DNA from: Otis tarda
Taxonomy: Eukaryota > Chordata > Aves > Otidiformes > Otididae
Direction: 5' to 3'
DNA length: 64,000 nucleotides
NCBI GenBank assembly: GCA_026413225.1
Contig: CM048553.1
Location: forward strand, 128,034,190-128,098,189
Shown here: positions 26,909 to 38,249 of the stretch, piece after piece
Layout of the letters: the number at the start of each line of letters is the position of its first letter
Position numbering within the stretch: position 1 is the stretch's first letter
Position numbers and translations under genes: made by a program
Notes under the pieces: model-generated
What the model saw: the letters and a program-made list of their open reading frames with translations, nothing else
Databases searched by the model: none
What the model was told of the DNA's origin: nothing

Positions 26909-28476
26909 CTGGAGAAAGAAAATCCAGAGGCTCTGGCTAGAAGGACTCTGCGGTGACCACCACCCTTGTTCCAGCCCAGCTGTGGTCCATGCCATGACCC
27001 ACTCAGTCTAGGTGCTGCCATGATTGCCAACTGAGCTTACTCCCTTTAAAACTTCCTGGAGGGATACAGGGATGTAAAACATGTTAGTGAGCAGGCTAAC
27101 CTTTAGAAGACCTGTTAGCAGGAAAACTATTTACATATTCAAAATAGCAAAGGGCTTGCTGTTTAAAAATAATATGTATTTTGTGTTTACAGCATCCATT
27201 GAAAATCATTAGGTAGCAGGGGTTACGGAACTGCTTCCAGCTAAGCCAGAGATGTAAGAGTCAGCTGTTACTAATAAACTCCAATTTCAATTGATTGAAT
27301 AATTATTTTATTCAGCCAGTTTTCTTTTGAAAATAGTTACATCAAATAGTTTGAAAACAGTTCCACATGTCAGTTGTTCTTTCACATTGAGAATGCATGA
27401 GCAAATGGAAGATAGCTCATTTGATCAATAAAAATAACATACATAAGTATGACCCTGTCTTCTACCTTAATATATCTGACAAGTAATTTCGCTCCTAATG
27501 ACACCAAACCTAAGAGTTCTTCTCCTACTTTAGGCAAAAATTCAACTGTGATTCTGTCTGAAGTCAAAGAACAAACTCCTGTGTCCCTTCCAGCAAATAA
27601 CTACCTCTGGATGTTTGATGGTGAAAGCTTTAATCTTGGTACAGGTTCATCCTTCCTGATGCCATTTGACTTAATGTCAGGGTTTACTGAAAGCCTTTGG
27701 TCAAAACTATTAAGAACACATTGGGTTTTGATTGAATGACTCTTTTGTGAATCACAGTGCTTCCTGTAGAAAATGTTGATTTTTGGTTGAAATTGCCGGA
27801 AAACCAAAAGTGGTACCTTGGAAGTACTTTCTCCATTCTTCCCATCCCCACTTGCTTCTGTGCCTAGCTTCCAAGGTCAGATTACACTGCCTGTGAATAA
27901 TTTAAATGCCTCTTAGAGCAGTGAGATGCAGTGCGCTGCAGAGGCAGAGAGGACAAAATGTCAGAGTAAAAAACTTTACAAACAATTGCCTTTCTTCCCT
28001 CTTCTCCTTGCTCTGAGATCTGTTACTCTGAAACACTGATTTACAGCAAGATCATGTTACTTGTTAACATATTATTCATAGTTTTGACAGCTTAATAAGG
28101 TTCAATAGCACATTTTAAAAGGCTGACAAACATTTCAAAATACGGTTCCTGACATGTCATTAAAAAGAATTCTATTCTAAGGTATAGTACTTCCTTTTAA
28201 AAAAAAAACAAACAAAACTTAAAAACAAATGACAACAATCCACCATAATATTTTAGGGCTTTAAACAGTGAAATTTTTTTCACCAAAGTTTCAGGAGTTG
28301 TGAGACAGTAAATAAAGCAGTGATTTATACTGTCTTTCTGTGGCCTGTAAGGAAGTAGATAGAATGAATACTGGTTTACGCAGACCAGCCACAAAGTGTT
28401 AATTTATGAAGACTAAAGAGCTCTATCATGTAGATTTCCTCCTTAGAAACAAAAACTTCTGGATAAAATCCTGGCT

Positions 28477-28520
28477 GCCCTGAACTTAGTGGGAATTCAA
28501 TCACTGACTTCAATAGCTTT
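28477..28520. repeat. Old palindromic repeat (hairpin type), degenerate
   Basis: A TGAACTTAGTG arm faces CACTGACTTCA across a short loop, so the stretch folds into an imperfect hairpin. From general knowledge, short interspersed hairpins with the core AAGTCAATGG..CCATTGACTT recur in reptile and bird genomes. This looks like a decayed copy and is related to the one at 50778-50836. The repeat family name is not known to me. Confidence 0.5.
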
Positions 28521-28599
28521 GACTGCACCAATAAATAAAAAAAAAAATGTGCTTGGGACTCTTCTCTGCACTGCTGCATTCGAGTTGCCTACTGGGACT

Positions 28600-31500
28600 A
28601 GCTCCATGCCACCTCCTCGGCCCTGCGCGGGAGTCCTGTGGGAGAGGACTAATTGATCCAGGCCAAAGTCATGTCAAGGACTCTTCTGGCAATCAGCAGC
28701 ACAAACTAACGTAGCCATTGCCAGCAAGGCTAGAATTCACCTTCTCCATCCAGTGTCTTTTAACTGAAGTATACTTGTCCCCTGTTTCTATATTCCTCCC
28801 ATAATTTCAATAGCTGGAAGATTAGTTCATAAATATAGGCATTGCCTGATTCTTTTCCAGTACAGTTCAGAGGAAAAAAAAAAGGCTTTCTAGCAAAGTA
28901 GCCAGTTAGTCGAAAGCTGGATTTGACTGAATCACCCCCCTCCTCAAGGAAAAAATCTGTGGAGCAATAATATGTTAAGTGTTCTTAAAACTGTAAATGT
29001 TAAGCAACTATTTTATTTAATTGCATACCATATGCCACATTTGGCACACATTAAAATCTGCAGGTTTTTTATGTGTTTCTTACTGCTCAGTAACTAGTAC
29101 TTAGTTAAATATTTAATCTAAAACTTCTTAAATACAGAAGTAACCTACCATGACTTCATAGTGTCCTGTCATGCAAGAAAGGAAAAGTTAAAAATATCTT
29201 AATTTTTTAAAGCTTTAGAGAGTCAAAACCCATATATAATCAATAGATATCACCTCCCTGCTGGATCACTGAAACTTAGCTCATATGCTCTGTCTAGCAT
29301 TACGTAATTTTTATAAATTAAATTGTCCTGTAGTGTAAGCTTAATGCATCCTCCTATTACCATGTATCTATTTGAAAACAAACATTTAATTTGCATATAT
29401 AAACACATGCTCTTTCAGACAAAGAAGCCTAAAAATGTTTCCCCTAAATCTTTAATTAAGCATTTAAATTAATTTTCTATTTTTCAAGTCTTCAATGTGA
29501 ATTATCTCCTATTGACCCTCTGTTGTGTATCTTATTCCTTCAAATATGAGTCCAAATTGCTGCAAGTCAGGCTTTGTCCTGAATTTTAGACTATTGATAT
29601 TTTTTCACAGTAAGAAATCATATAAGATTCTGAAGGCAGATAGGACTCTACCACATACTAAATCACATTAAAAGTTATTACAATTAATTTTTGTAGCCTT
29701 TTTAAAAAATAAAATGGTTGCTTGGAAGAAGAATTTTAGACCACATAGAGGAAGGATTGATGGCTTTTGATTCTCTCTTCTAGGTTGCTATGCCATCAAT
29801 AATTTTTGGGGGAGTAAAATGGGAGTAGAAGCATTCACTTAATGAAACCAGTTTAAAAACAAACAAAAAAACCCCAAATTATCAAGCCACAGTTTGACAG
29901 AAGATAAAAGACTAAGAACTCAGAGTCTCTTCTATTCTATCTTTCCTCTGTAGTGACAGGAGATTCTCATAGGTAGAGATGAAAAACTATCGCAAACTTT
30001 TCACTTGTATTTTGCCTCAACTACCAGTGTTTTTTTGGGGTTTTTTTTTACTTGATTGGAGGTATGGAAGCACATAGAAATAAAAGTAAATAATCCGCAA
30101 AGCAAATGTTAGTACTTGGGTGCCTTCCCAAGGCACAATGGAAAAGATGTCTTTCTGTAGAATTTATTTTTTTAAAATTTTTTAAAATGGATTGAAATTA
30201 CAAAGCTTTTGTTTTGTTAACAAAAGTACCTCCGAAAGTCTTCCTCAACTACGATCACATGTGGCATGCTTGAACTTTTAGTCTCTCTGATCATCAGGAC
30301 CATTAAATCAAACCATGAATTAGGGTCATCAAAGGGATAATTACCATGAAAATATGAAGTTAATCAAATTTCAATAACTTTAATGGCACTATATGGTACC
30401 GAGGTACAGTAGAAGTTAATCAAAACAATGAATATCAGATATCTACTAACTGAAAATAATTTAGTATTAATTTAGTGTGGATTTTACACACAGAGTTAAA
30501 TTGTGCACTAAAACATCAGCTGTTTTTAGTGCTGCTTACTATGCAAAATCAGCATATTAGTTTGGCACAGATTTCTAGTGGAACAGTCCTGACATTGTAT
30601 CAGATAATACAACTGTGATTATGCAGAGAAAACTATTTTCTTCAGAAACTTTGACATTCTCTGATGATGAATTATCAAACTGTGGTGTGTCACTGGGAAA
30701 AGGGCCACTTGAAACTCAGAATTTGTTCGCTTCCTGTTCACATTTTACTCTTGGATAGAACAGAGTGTCCTTGATTTTTTATTTGTGGCTCTAAATTGTT
30801 GCAAATAGATACTCATTTGCTGTATAGCTTGCTTATCAAGAAACTCAGCTGGAAGCTGAGGATTCAGAGTGATTGCACTGGACTTGCAGCATGGAATATT
30901 TCCTTCTCATTGAAAAGAGTAAATGTTAAATACTTTAAATTGAGGCTGAAATGAAACAGATAGTGTTTCCCATTTCAGTTGGTTCCTTCTATAATTTTAA
31001 AAACTTTCTTTAAAACCATCTTAATGAAGCATTCCTCCCAGTGAACTGGTTTGTTAAATCATTTGTGCAAACCAAACATCTGAAGAGGCATGTTGCAAAC
31101 ATGAGTCAAATGGAATTTGAGGTTTTCAAGTATGTTTTAAAAAAGTGTTATTTCTAAGTTATCTTCCCTATTTTTTTTGCTCAGAATGTTCCATCAACAT
31201 CGTAATTTCTGGAAGGATAATATCCAGGAAGAACTCAAAGCAAGTTGTTTCACGTAAACTACCTTCTGTTAGCTAATAGTGGACTCTTTTCAGTAGCTTC
31301 TAGTAGTGCATTAACTAATGTTTAGAAAAAAGAGTAAAGAACTCAGGTAGTCAGCATCATACAAATACAATATGTACTGGAGTCTTAGCACAGTAAAATA
31401 TTTGTCAAAAAGGTAGTAATGAGAGGGAATCTGCAGATATGTCTAAAACTACTTCTGTAAGGCTTTGAGAAAATTCATGTTAATGTCTCCTTTCCCTTCT

Positions 31501-33083
31501 GTAATGGCAAAGTCATGAAAGACAGTGCATCAATATTTTATCAACAGTAGGTGGGCCTCTTTATGACTAATTATCTGTTAGAGCTCAATTATTTACTTTT
31601 AGTGGTATCCATATGAAAGACAAGGTTTACTTTTTCTCTTTCAGCTCTACTGCAATTTCTTTCCTACCCATTAATTCCTGAAGAGGCATGAGCACTGCAG
31701 CTCTTACAACTGACTGGGGTAACAGGCTCAAGAGCCAGGCAGGTGTAAATCCCGTTTCTTAGATGTCTTCTGTGGCACTGACAAACTTACAGTCAGGACC
31801 ACTACAGTAATGTAAGTTTAAAACTGCCGATTAGCCTCAGCCTTTCTACTTAATGACATGTATTGCTGGTATGCAAATATGTACATTGAACCATTCCTTC
31901 ATTCCTTTTAATGTTGCTGTTATGACCTAATACAAGAAACAAGTATTACTTTTCTCCCAAAGGGAAGTCAAAGATTAACATAGCCTCAAGTGGAACCTTT
32001 GCGGTAAGAAGAAGGAGCAGAAGTTCGAAGGATTACCTTAAATTACCCCCGTGGCAATTAGGTTTCCTAAGTTCAGATTCACCAGACCACTCTCAAAAGA
32101 CTAAGTCTACTTAAATAGCAGGCCATGTCATGTCTGCAGATAGCATAAAGTACAATGGATTGGGTAGTTAGAAGGAAATTGCTGATTTGCCAGCAGAATT
32201 AATGAATGTCCTTTGAAAAAAAAAAAAAAGAAAAAAAAATATATATATAGTGCTTGACTTAAAGATTTGGATTTTAAAGTGAGATCAAAAAAAGGAGGTC
32301 AGACTCTTTAATTCCTGATACATGGTTCTTCCAGACTCTTTCCAGAAGCTTTTTGTAGCCAGGAGTGATAGACAGAAGAGGAATGATTTTCTAATTGCTG
32401 GTTTTTTTTAGCAGATAAACAAACTGTGCTTTGACCTAAAGATTGAGATTCCAAAGACTCGTTTTCCTTGGAACCATGAAGCTAAAGAAACACAGACAAA
32501 ATCATGAACAACCGCAATTTTTTTTTTTGTCATGAAGAGAATAAAGCTTTTGTCATCGTTAATAATAAATGACTACAACAGTTATTGCTTTCAGTGGAAG
32601 AAGCTGCAAGATCAAGGTAATAGAGCATTCTCCAAAGGCATACAATGGGGATTAAAAGCACTATTCTAGTATAGTGAAACAGAAATTCTTACCAAAATGG
32701 TGGTCATCCATTTTAAACTGAATGATATTCAAGGAAAGAAAAAGACCATAGTGGGCTTTTTTGAGACATTACACTCACAGTCAGCTGAAAGCTCTAAGTA
32801 ATGAATCACACGATACTACGTGAGGTTGTCCATCTAAGCTTCCCAGCAGTAAGGAATTTACGACAACAATTTATGGACGTTGGTTCCCATGGAAGGAAAT
32901 ATGTGTATGCCTTTCCTGATGCAACTGGAAGTAAAAGCTGAAAGATTAAGTAATTGTTCCCAGGACTTTTCACATTAGACTTGATTTCTGCATTAATCAT
33001 CTCTATCACAAACAGTCCTTGGCTGTAGTCCATGAAGACAAGGGAATGATTTCAAAAAGCAAAGGAAGACATTTTTCATTTAC
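28600..33083. other. Large AT-rich interval, probable intron if exon model holds
   Basis: No exon or transposon is recognised. A poly-A stretch followed by AT dinucleotides lies at about 32218-32250. The part 30285-30720 is dense in homeodomain-like and octamer-like motifs and is listed among the findings as a possible conserved non-coding element. Confidence 0.5.
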
Positions 33084-33253
33084 TTGTGGATATCCTCAAT
33101 CTGAAAGGTAATCTTTTAATAACAGAGAAATTTAATGTGAAAGAAATGCTATTGACAAATAAGGTTAAACGAACTGAAGGAATGTCGAGTTTCACCTCAG
33201 ATTTGAAGTAAAGACACTCCTCTTTGTGCTCAGGATGTTTGCAGCTTTGAATC
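33084..33253 (-). CDS. Candidate exon, extracellular beta-rich segment
   Basis: On the minus strand the acceptor AACATTTCCAG is followed by one phase base, 56 open codons and one remaining base before donor CACAA|GTAAATG. The peptide has two cysteines (SCKHPEHKEECLYF) and then alternating strands (VKLDIPSVRLTLFV, ISFTLNFSVIKRLPFRLRI) with an N-F-S glycosylation site. This is the look of an extracellular beta-sandwich. The surrounding open frame is 138 codons. Its end phase matches the start of the exon at 26733-26908, implying an intron of about 6.2 kb. It resembles no family that I can name. Confidence 0.38.
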
Positions 33254-34179
33254 CTGGAAATGTTAAGGCTAATGTTAATTTTCTTTTCTTTCCCTTCCCC
33301 TCCCTTGCAATTGCTGAACTGTGTAAACCAATCATGATGCTTATTGTGCCACTTAAAAAGTTTTCCCACAAAACTTAAACGATTTTCCAAAAAAAAAAAA
33401 CAAACAAAAGAAAAGAAAATTTCACAAGAAAAATGTCTGAGAGACACCAATCTATAATAATGCTCAGTGTAGTCCACAGCCTTCTCACCCACAGCTGGCT
33501 GCTGAGATGCTCAAAGCCTGTAAATATACACACAGTAAATCCATGTAAACTCATGTCTGAAGACAAATTTTAATGAAAAATTCTGTAGGAACAACTGTTT
33601 AGGTAGAATGCATAGGGATTTTTTTCCTGTTTCCAGTGGGAACATTTTGCTCTGTGAAGCTGAAACAATGCTGAGTTTGTGCTGTTGACTTAGCCGTGTT
33701 TCCCACAGCATTCCTGGGTGCAAGGTGGCCTAGGGGGACATTCAGGAATGGTCAGCTACAGGGATAGGTTCCCAGATCTGCCCATCCACTGGGACACCTG
33801 TGGCATAAGGAGTCCTCCTGTTGCAGACAGGGAAATGCTGGGAGCCTGGGAGGTGAGCTGACAGGAATTGAGATAGAACTCATCCTTCATCAAAAGTCTG
33901 CCTGACTGGCTTAATATCACAAGGTATTTTGATGACTGTGTTTTTCAGAATAAACCCCTTTCACTGTAAGTTTCCAATCAGCTTCAGTCTGTGGCAGTGT
34001 CACTATGTCACCTAGCTTCTGTTCTCTCTTTTGTTTTGTGCTGTGGAAACATTAGCATCTCTGTACTTCACGGAAGGGTTGTAACCAAGAATGTTTTCCA
34101 AGTGCCAAAATGTGCCTGAATTTACATATTTTCCCCTGCAAGATGAGAGTATAGAGGTAATGAACTAAAGTTCCTGGTA

Positions 34180-34219
34180 GGGTTTGGGGTTTTTTGGGAG
34201 GAGTGGGGGTGGCGAGGGG
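34180..34219 (+). other. G-rich tract with quadruplex-forming pattern
   Basis: The plus strand contains GGG TTT GGGG TTTTTT GGG AGGAGT GGGGG and further G runs. Four runs of three or more G separated by loops of seven bases or fewer satisfy the usual quadruplex pattern. It lies just left of the CR1 remnant at 34259. Confidence 0.75.
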
Positions 34220-34258
34220 AGAGGCGAAAGTAGAATAATTGTGGGACCTCTGGTGGTC

Positions 34259-34575
34259 ATAGCTTCATAGTTACATGGGTTGCTCTGGGCTTATCCAGCA
34301 AAGTTTTGAAAATCTCCAAGTGTGGAGATTTGACAGCCTTTCTTAGACAACCTGCTGTTTTTCCCTTGCTGCAGCTTGTGTCTGTTGCCTGCTGTAGTAT
34401 CACTGTGTGTCTCTGACTCCATCTTCTCTGTGACCACTTGTCAGGTAGTTGAAGGCAAAGCTTTCTCTCCCTTCAATGCCAAGTCTTTACTGCTGCATGC
34501 TGTTATTTTACGCCAGATGCAGGACTTTGCGTGTGTCCTTGACTTGGGAAATGTTGCATGCATAAGTGCAGTCTT
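34259..34575 (-). mobile_element. CR1: Degenerate CR1 remnant with internal deletion
   Basis: The plus strand follows the CR1 3' region in order. It starts with a GTTGCTCTGGGC..TCCAGCAAAGTTTTGAAAATCTCCAAG block, continues with GGAGATTTGACAGCC and CAACCTGCTG, then CTTGTGTCTGTTGCCTGCTG, and CTGACTCCATCTTCTCTGTGACCACTTGTCAGGTA. Later, at 34510-34560, the GCCAGATGCAGGACTTTGCG block corresponds to a more 5' part of CR1, so intermediate sequence has been lost. Alignment is by eye to the family pattern. Both ends are approximate. Confidence 0.72.
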
Positions 34576-36708
34576 CTCCATCATGCTTTAAAACCCAGTT
34601 TGCAGTCATTGACATATTACTTGATTAGTACAATCCAAATACCACTGTAGTCTCTAAGTACTTCTAGCTGTGACTACTTTCAGCCACAATGTATGGCAGC
34701 GAAAAACAACAAAAACAGGCTCTAGAGAAAAAAAAAAAAATAGCTTTCTGAAGGGAATGTTGTGCACGTAGGATGAAAAATGTATCCCTTAGGATAATGT
34801 TTTTTTGGAGTGGTTTTCATTTTAGCACCCAAAAGCTATAAATATTCAATACCCATCCACATTTATTGCAAATGTTACTGTGCGCGTATTTGGACAGCTA
34901 TATACTTAGCTATGCCTGAATGAGACACAAAATACCTTATTTGCCTAAGTAAGCACCACTAAAATTCCTGCCACATACTCAGTCCCTGGATCATAGTGAA
35001 GGCTTCCAAGACATGGTCAGCAACTTCTGGGCTTCGATCCCTTTGCAGAGTCAGCATTCAAAGAAACAGGACGAAAAGAGAGCTTTGCCAGATAAGAGAG
35101 GGAAAAGCATTTTGTTATTAGGATGCACAGATGGGGAATTGTGCAACTCCATTTGTATAAAACCGCAAACTGAATAAGCCTGGGTGAGGGTTGGCAGGTG
35201 GATCCAACAAACCAGCCTTTGAGAATGTGTCCTTACTAAGCCAACTGATGACTTGCAGCTGACTGAAGGGAAAATAAAAATGATTGTGATGGCTTTCCTG
35301 CCACCTCTCCAGTGCACCATAAGGGCCCAAAAGGCTGCACCGCATAAATCTTATTACGAAGAATTTACTCTTATTCTTGGTTAGCTTCTACCTTTTCTTG
35401 CATTTAAGACAGTAAGTGGGATGAAGTCTCAGCAGAATTTAAATCAGTAGACATTTTCACTGTGCATTTTCACTCCAAGGATGAAATCAACACGTCAAGT
35501 CTAACTTAAGCTGTTTAAAACCGACTTGTCTTTTCCAAGATAGCCATCTGGACTCTTCTGTTCTCAGTGGTAGGAACAGAGTTACCTCATGTGCAGGGTA
35601 TTCCAGCAGGTTAAATACCTGTCTTGGAGACCTACTTTTCTTGTTTCATTTTTCCATTTTGGAGACAAATTCTACAGCTACATACAGACTTCTAAAAGTG
35701 CTTGATTAACAACATAATATTGTGGATTTTAATCTTGAAATACATATACAAGAGTAAGGCACTACTTTTTTATTTAGGCTAACTTTTTTGACAGATACAA
35801 AATGTGATTTTTCAATCTACAATGAAATCATAATTGTTCCATAGGGAGGCAAGTGAAGGTTTGCATCTACTTTGTTTCACTGCTTAATCTTGTTGCCCAG
35901 TTTCAGTCTATCACAAAGATCAGGAAAAGAGCTATTAGAATAAGGGGTGGGGGCATGTGTTTTAGAATTTTCTTTGCATCTGACCTTGTTCTGAATCTCA
36001 TGAGGTTGTTTTACTGCCTAGTGGAAAGGACTAATATTGGACACACAAAACTCTTAACAACGGCAAAACGTTTGATTGTAAAAAGTCAAAATATCATCAG
36101 TTTTGCATGCACAAATTGAACTGGTAAAAAGCCAAATATTTTATGACCTCCTTCTGTATTTTAGATTGTTCACACAGTTGTTTCATTTTACAAAATCCTT
36201 TGTTGTGGAATGGGAAGTTCCTTGTGATACTCCCTTTTTCTTGTGTAAGTAACTCTTTCGATAGTGGAAATCCAAGTCAAGTACAACCAGGAATCATGCC
36301 TAGAACTTTCTCGCTAGAATCATCAGAACTTTTAAAAATTAATTCTGCTAGGACTTCTTAACAATCAAAATAATAGTAATTTGGCTATTTTTTAAACTTT
36401 TTTTTTTTTAAATTTTTAAAGTGAGCTCAGAAACACAGGCTGCAGAACTCCCATATCAGCCCTACCTCTTGGTCATCAGCTGAAAGCAAACTTCATAGAG
36501 AACCAAAACCTAAAAATCCTGGGAACTCAGCAGGTCGTAGGTTTGTACTTTGCTTCAATGGCTATTTTTGATCCCATAGTGCAACTGTGGTGAGTGTTAA
36601 TGGATCAGAAAAAAAATAAGTTAAAAAAGATAAGCAGGGCACTTGGTTCTGTGTCAGAAACAATCAATGTAAACTTCTGTAGGCACTGGAGAACTCCGTC
36701 TGACTTAC

Positions 36709-36837
36709 TGTAGCTGAAAGGCTCTGGAAAGCTTTAAAAAGGCTATGGAAAGCCATGGTGATCTGTGTAGGGCAGAGGAAAATATGTGACCATTTATCAC
36801 ATGCATACTCTGCTAGAGTCACGAAACTTTTGCAGGA
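36709..36837 (-). CDS. Low-confidence candidate exon (43 codons, phase 0-0)
   Basis: On the minus strand a CATCCAG acceptor and a strong ACA|GTAAGT donor (GT at 36707-36708) frame exactly 43 open codons with no remainder. The peptide begins SCKSFVTLAEYACDKWSHIF and has three cysteines. It may be an upstream exon of the same minus-strand gene as the candidate exons below 33.3 kb, but no phase-compatible exon linking it to 33253 was found. Confidence 0.25.
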
Positions 36838-37881
36838 CTGGATGTATGAGACACCCAGTAAGCAAAGCAATCAAGTAAACCTGACTGTTCTTTTCAGCCT
36901 GGGCACAAGAGACAGTGACTTCAAGCTATTGTCTTTCATATTTTATGTTTCCAGAGCCAAAAACTCATGAGATAAATAAACTATGGGAAATCAAATGCAG
37001 AAAATATCTTCGCATATTTCAGACACCTTCCCCCTATCCTTCCCCACGACTATCTTGGCTTGCTCAGTGCTGAGCCATCCCACTGCTGTTCAAGCACCAG
37101 TACATCATACCACTGGAGTGGCTGACAGGGTGTGTTGCTGTCAGATAACAATGCAAAGTGCCTGGGTGATTAGGGGCTGGCCCCGTGCCGAGGGCAGACC
37201 GGTGAAGTATGCACCTATTCATGGCGCAGGATTCCCAGATGGGAGTGCAGCAGTGAAACAGTGCTCTGCGGATGGGATAAGTGCCCTCATTATTCACACT
37301 CTGGACAGCATAAGTGCTTCCATTATTCACATGTGGGTCCACTGTACATTGAGGAAAATATGTATCTTTATTGTTTACTCAGTCACAGTGCAGCACTTTA
37401 TCAAGTTTAGTGTTACTGAATTAAGTATGCAAGCACATGACCTTTTTAACCTTTTTAAAGTTGCTCCTATCATACTGGTACCTGATCTCAGGACTAAAAA
37501 TAGAGTGACCTATTATATCACCAAGGCAAATGCTGTGCCAGTGAAGGATTTATGTCCTTTAGCGGGAGATGAATCCAGGATAATCAGATGGAATTACTCA
37601 TGATCATAACAAAATGAAAATACTACTCCATATATTTGATTTTTTTTCTAAGGGTGTTCCTAATCCAAAGGCAAAAATGCAAGAAGCGCAAATGAAACTA
37701 ACACTGTTTGAATTTAAAATATAGTAAAAAAGAAGATACAAACATTTTGAAAGGTTGTAAGAGATGAAGGGTATTCATTTTCTTACATAATATTGTGTCA
37801 CGGGTGGTATACAGCCATCTATTTTACTATTATAGAGTACTGATGAAAGTTTTTATAACCGCCCAAGTATATCACTTTTAC

Positions 37882-38063
37882 TTCGATACGTGTCAAAAGA
37901 AAGTAATCTGTATTCAGACTCTGAAATACATCACTGAAGCTGTTTAAATAATTTTCTGTACATAACACAAATTTTGAAAGCTTTTGGCGAGAAGGCAGAG
38001 GGTAAGCGAAAATCCCTTTGCAGCTGTTCTCATCACGTTTCGTGCCAGTGAGGACACCAAGCA
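37882..38063 (-). CDS. Low-confidence candidate exon (60 codons)
   Basis: An 81-codon open frame on the minus strand follows an acceptor (GAGCACCCCTCAG). Using the weak donor ATCGAA|GTAAAA gives two phase bases plus 60 codons, ending in phase 0, which would fit the exon at 36709-36837. The peptide contains DENSCKGIFAYPLPSRQKLS and NTDYFLLTRIE. Donor strength is poor and other donors are possible. Plus-strand frames through the same bases also look protein-like, so chance is a serious alternative. Confidence 0.22.
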
Positions 38064-38249
38064 CTGAGGGGTGCTCAATAGCACAGCTTGGTTAGACATG
38101 GCCCTCAGAAAGTTACAAATTAACATTGACCAGACCAGAAAGAAGTAAGATGAAGAAGAGAAGGAGATCAGCAAAGCAACCGAGGGACTGATCTTCTGCA
38201 GAACAGTACCACAAATCAAAAAGCTCTTCATAGACAACTTATCCAACAG

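Noticed and set aside
27460..27720. Two adjacent minus-strand segments with splice-like ends (27557-27466 and about 27650-27605)
   Set aside because: The implied intron is about 47 bases and the phases do not fit each other or the exon at 26908, so they are not called.
35118..35300. Minus-strand segment with a good acceptor (TTTTCCCTTCAG) and protein-like text
   Set aside because: No convincing donor was found and its phase does not link the candidate exons on either side. It is kept only as something to check with RNA data.
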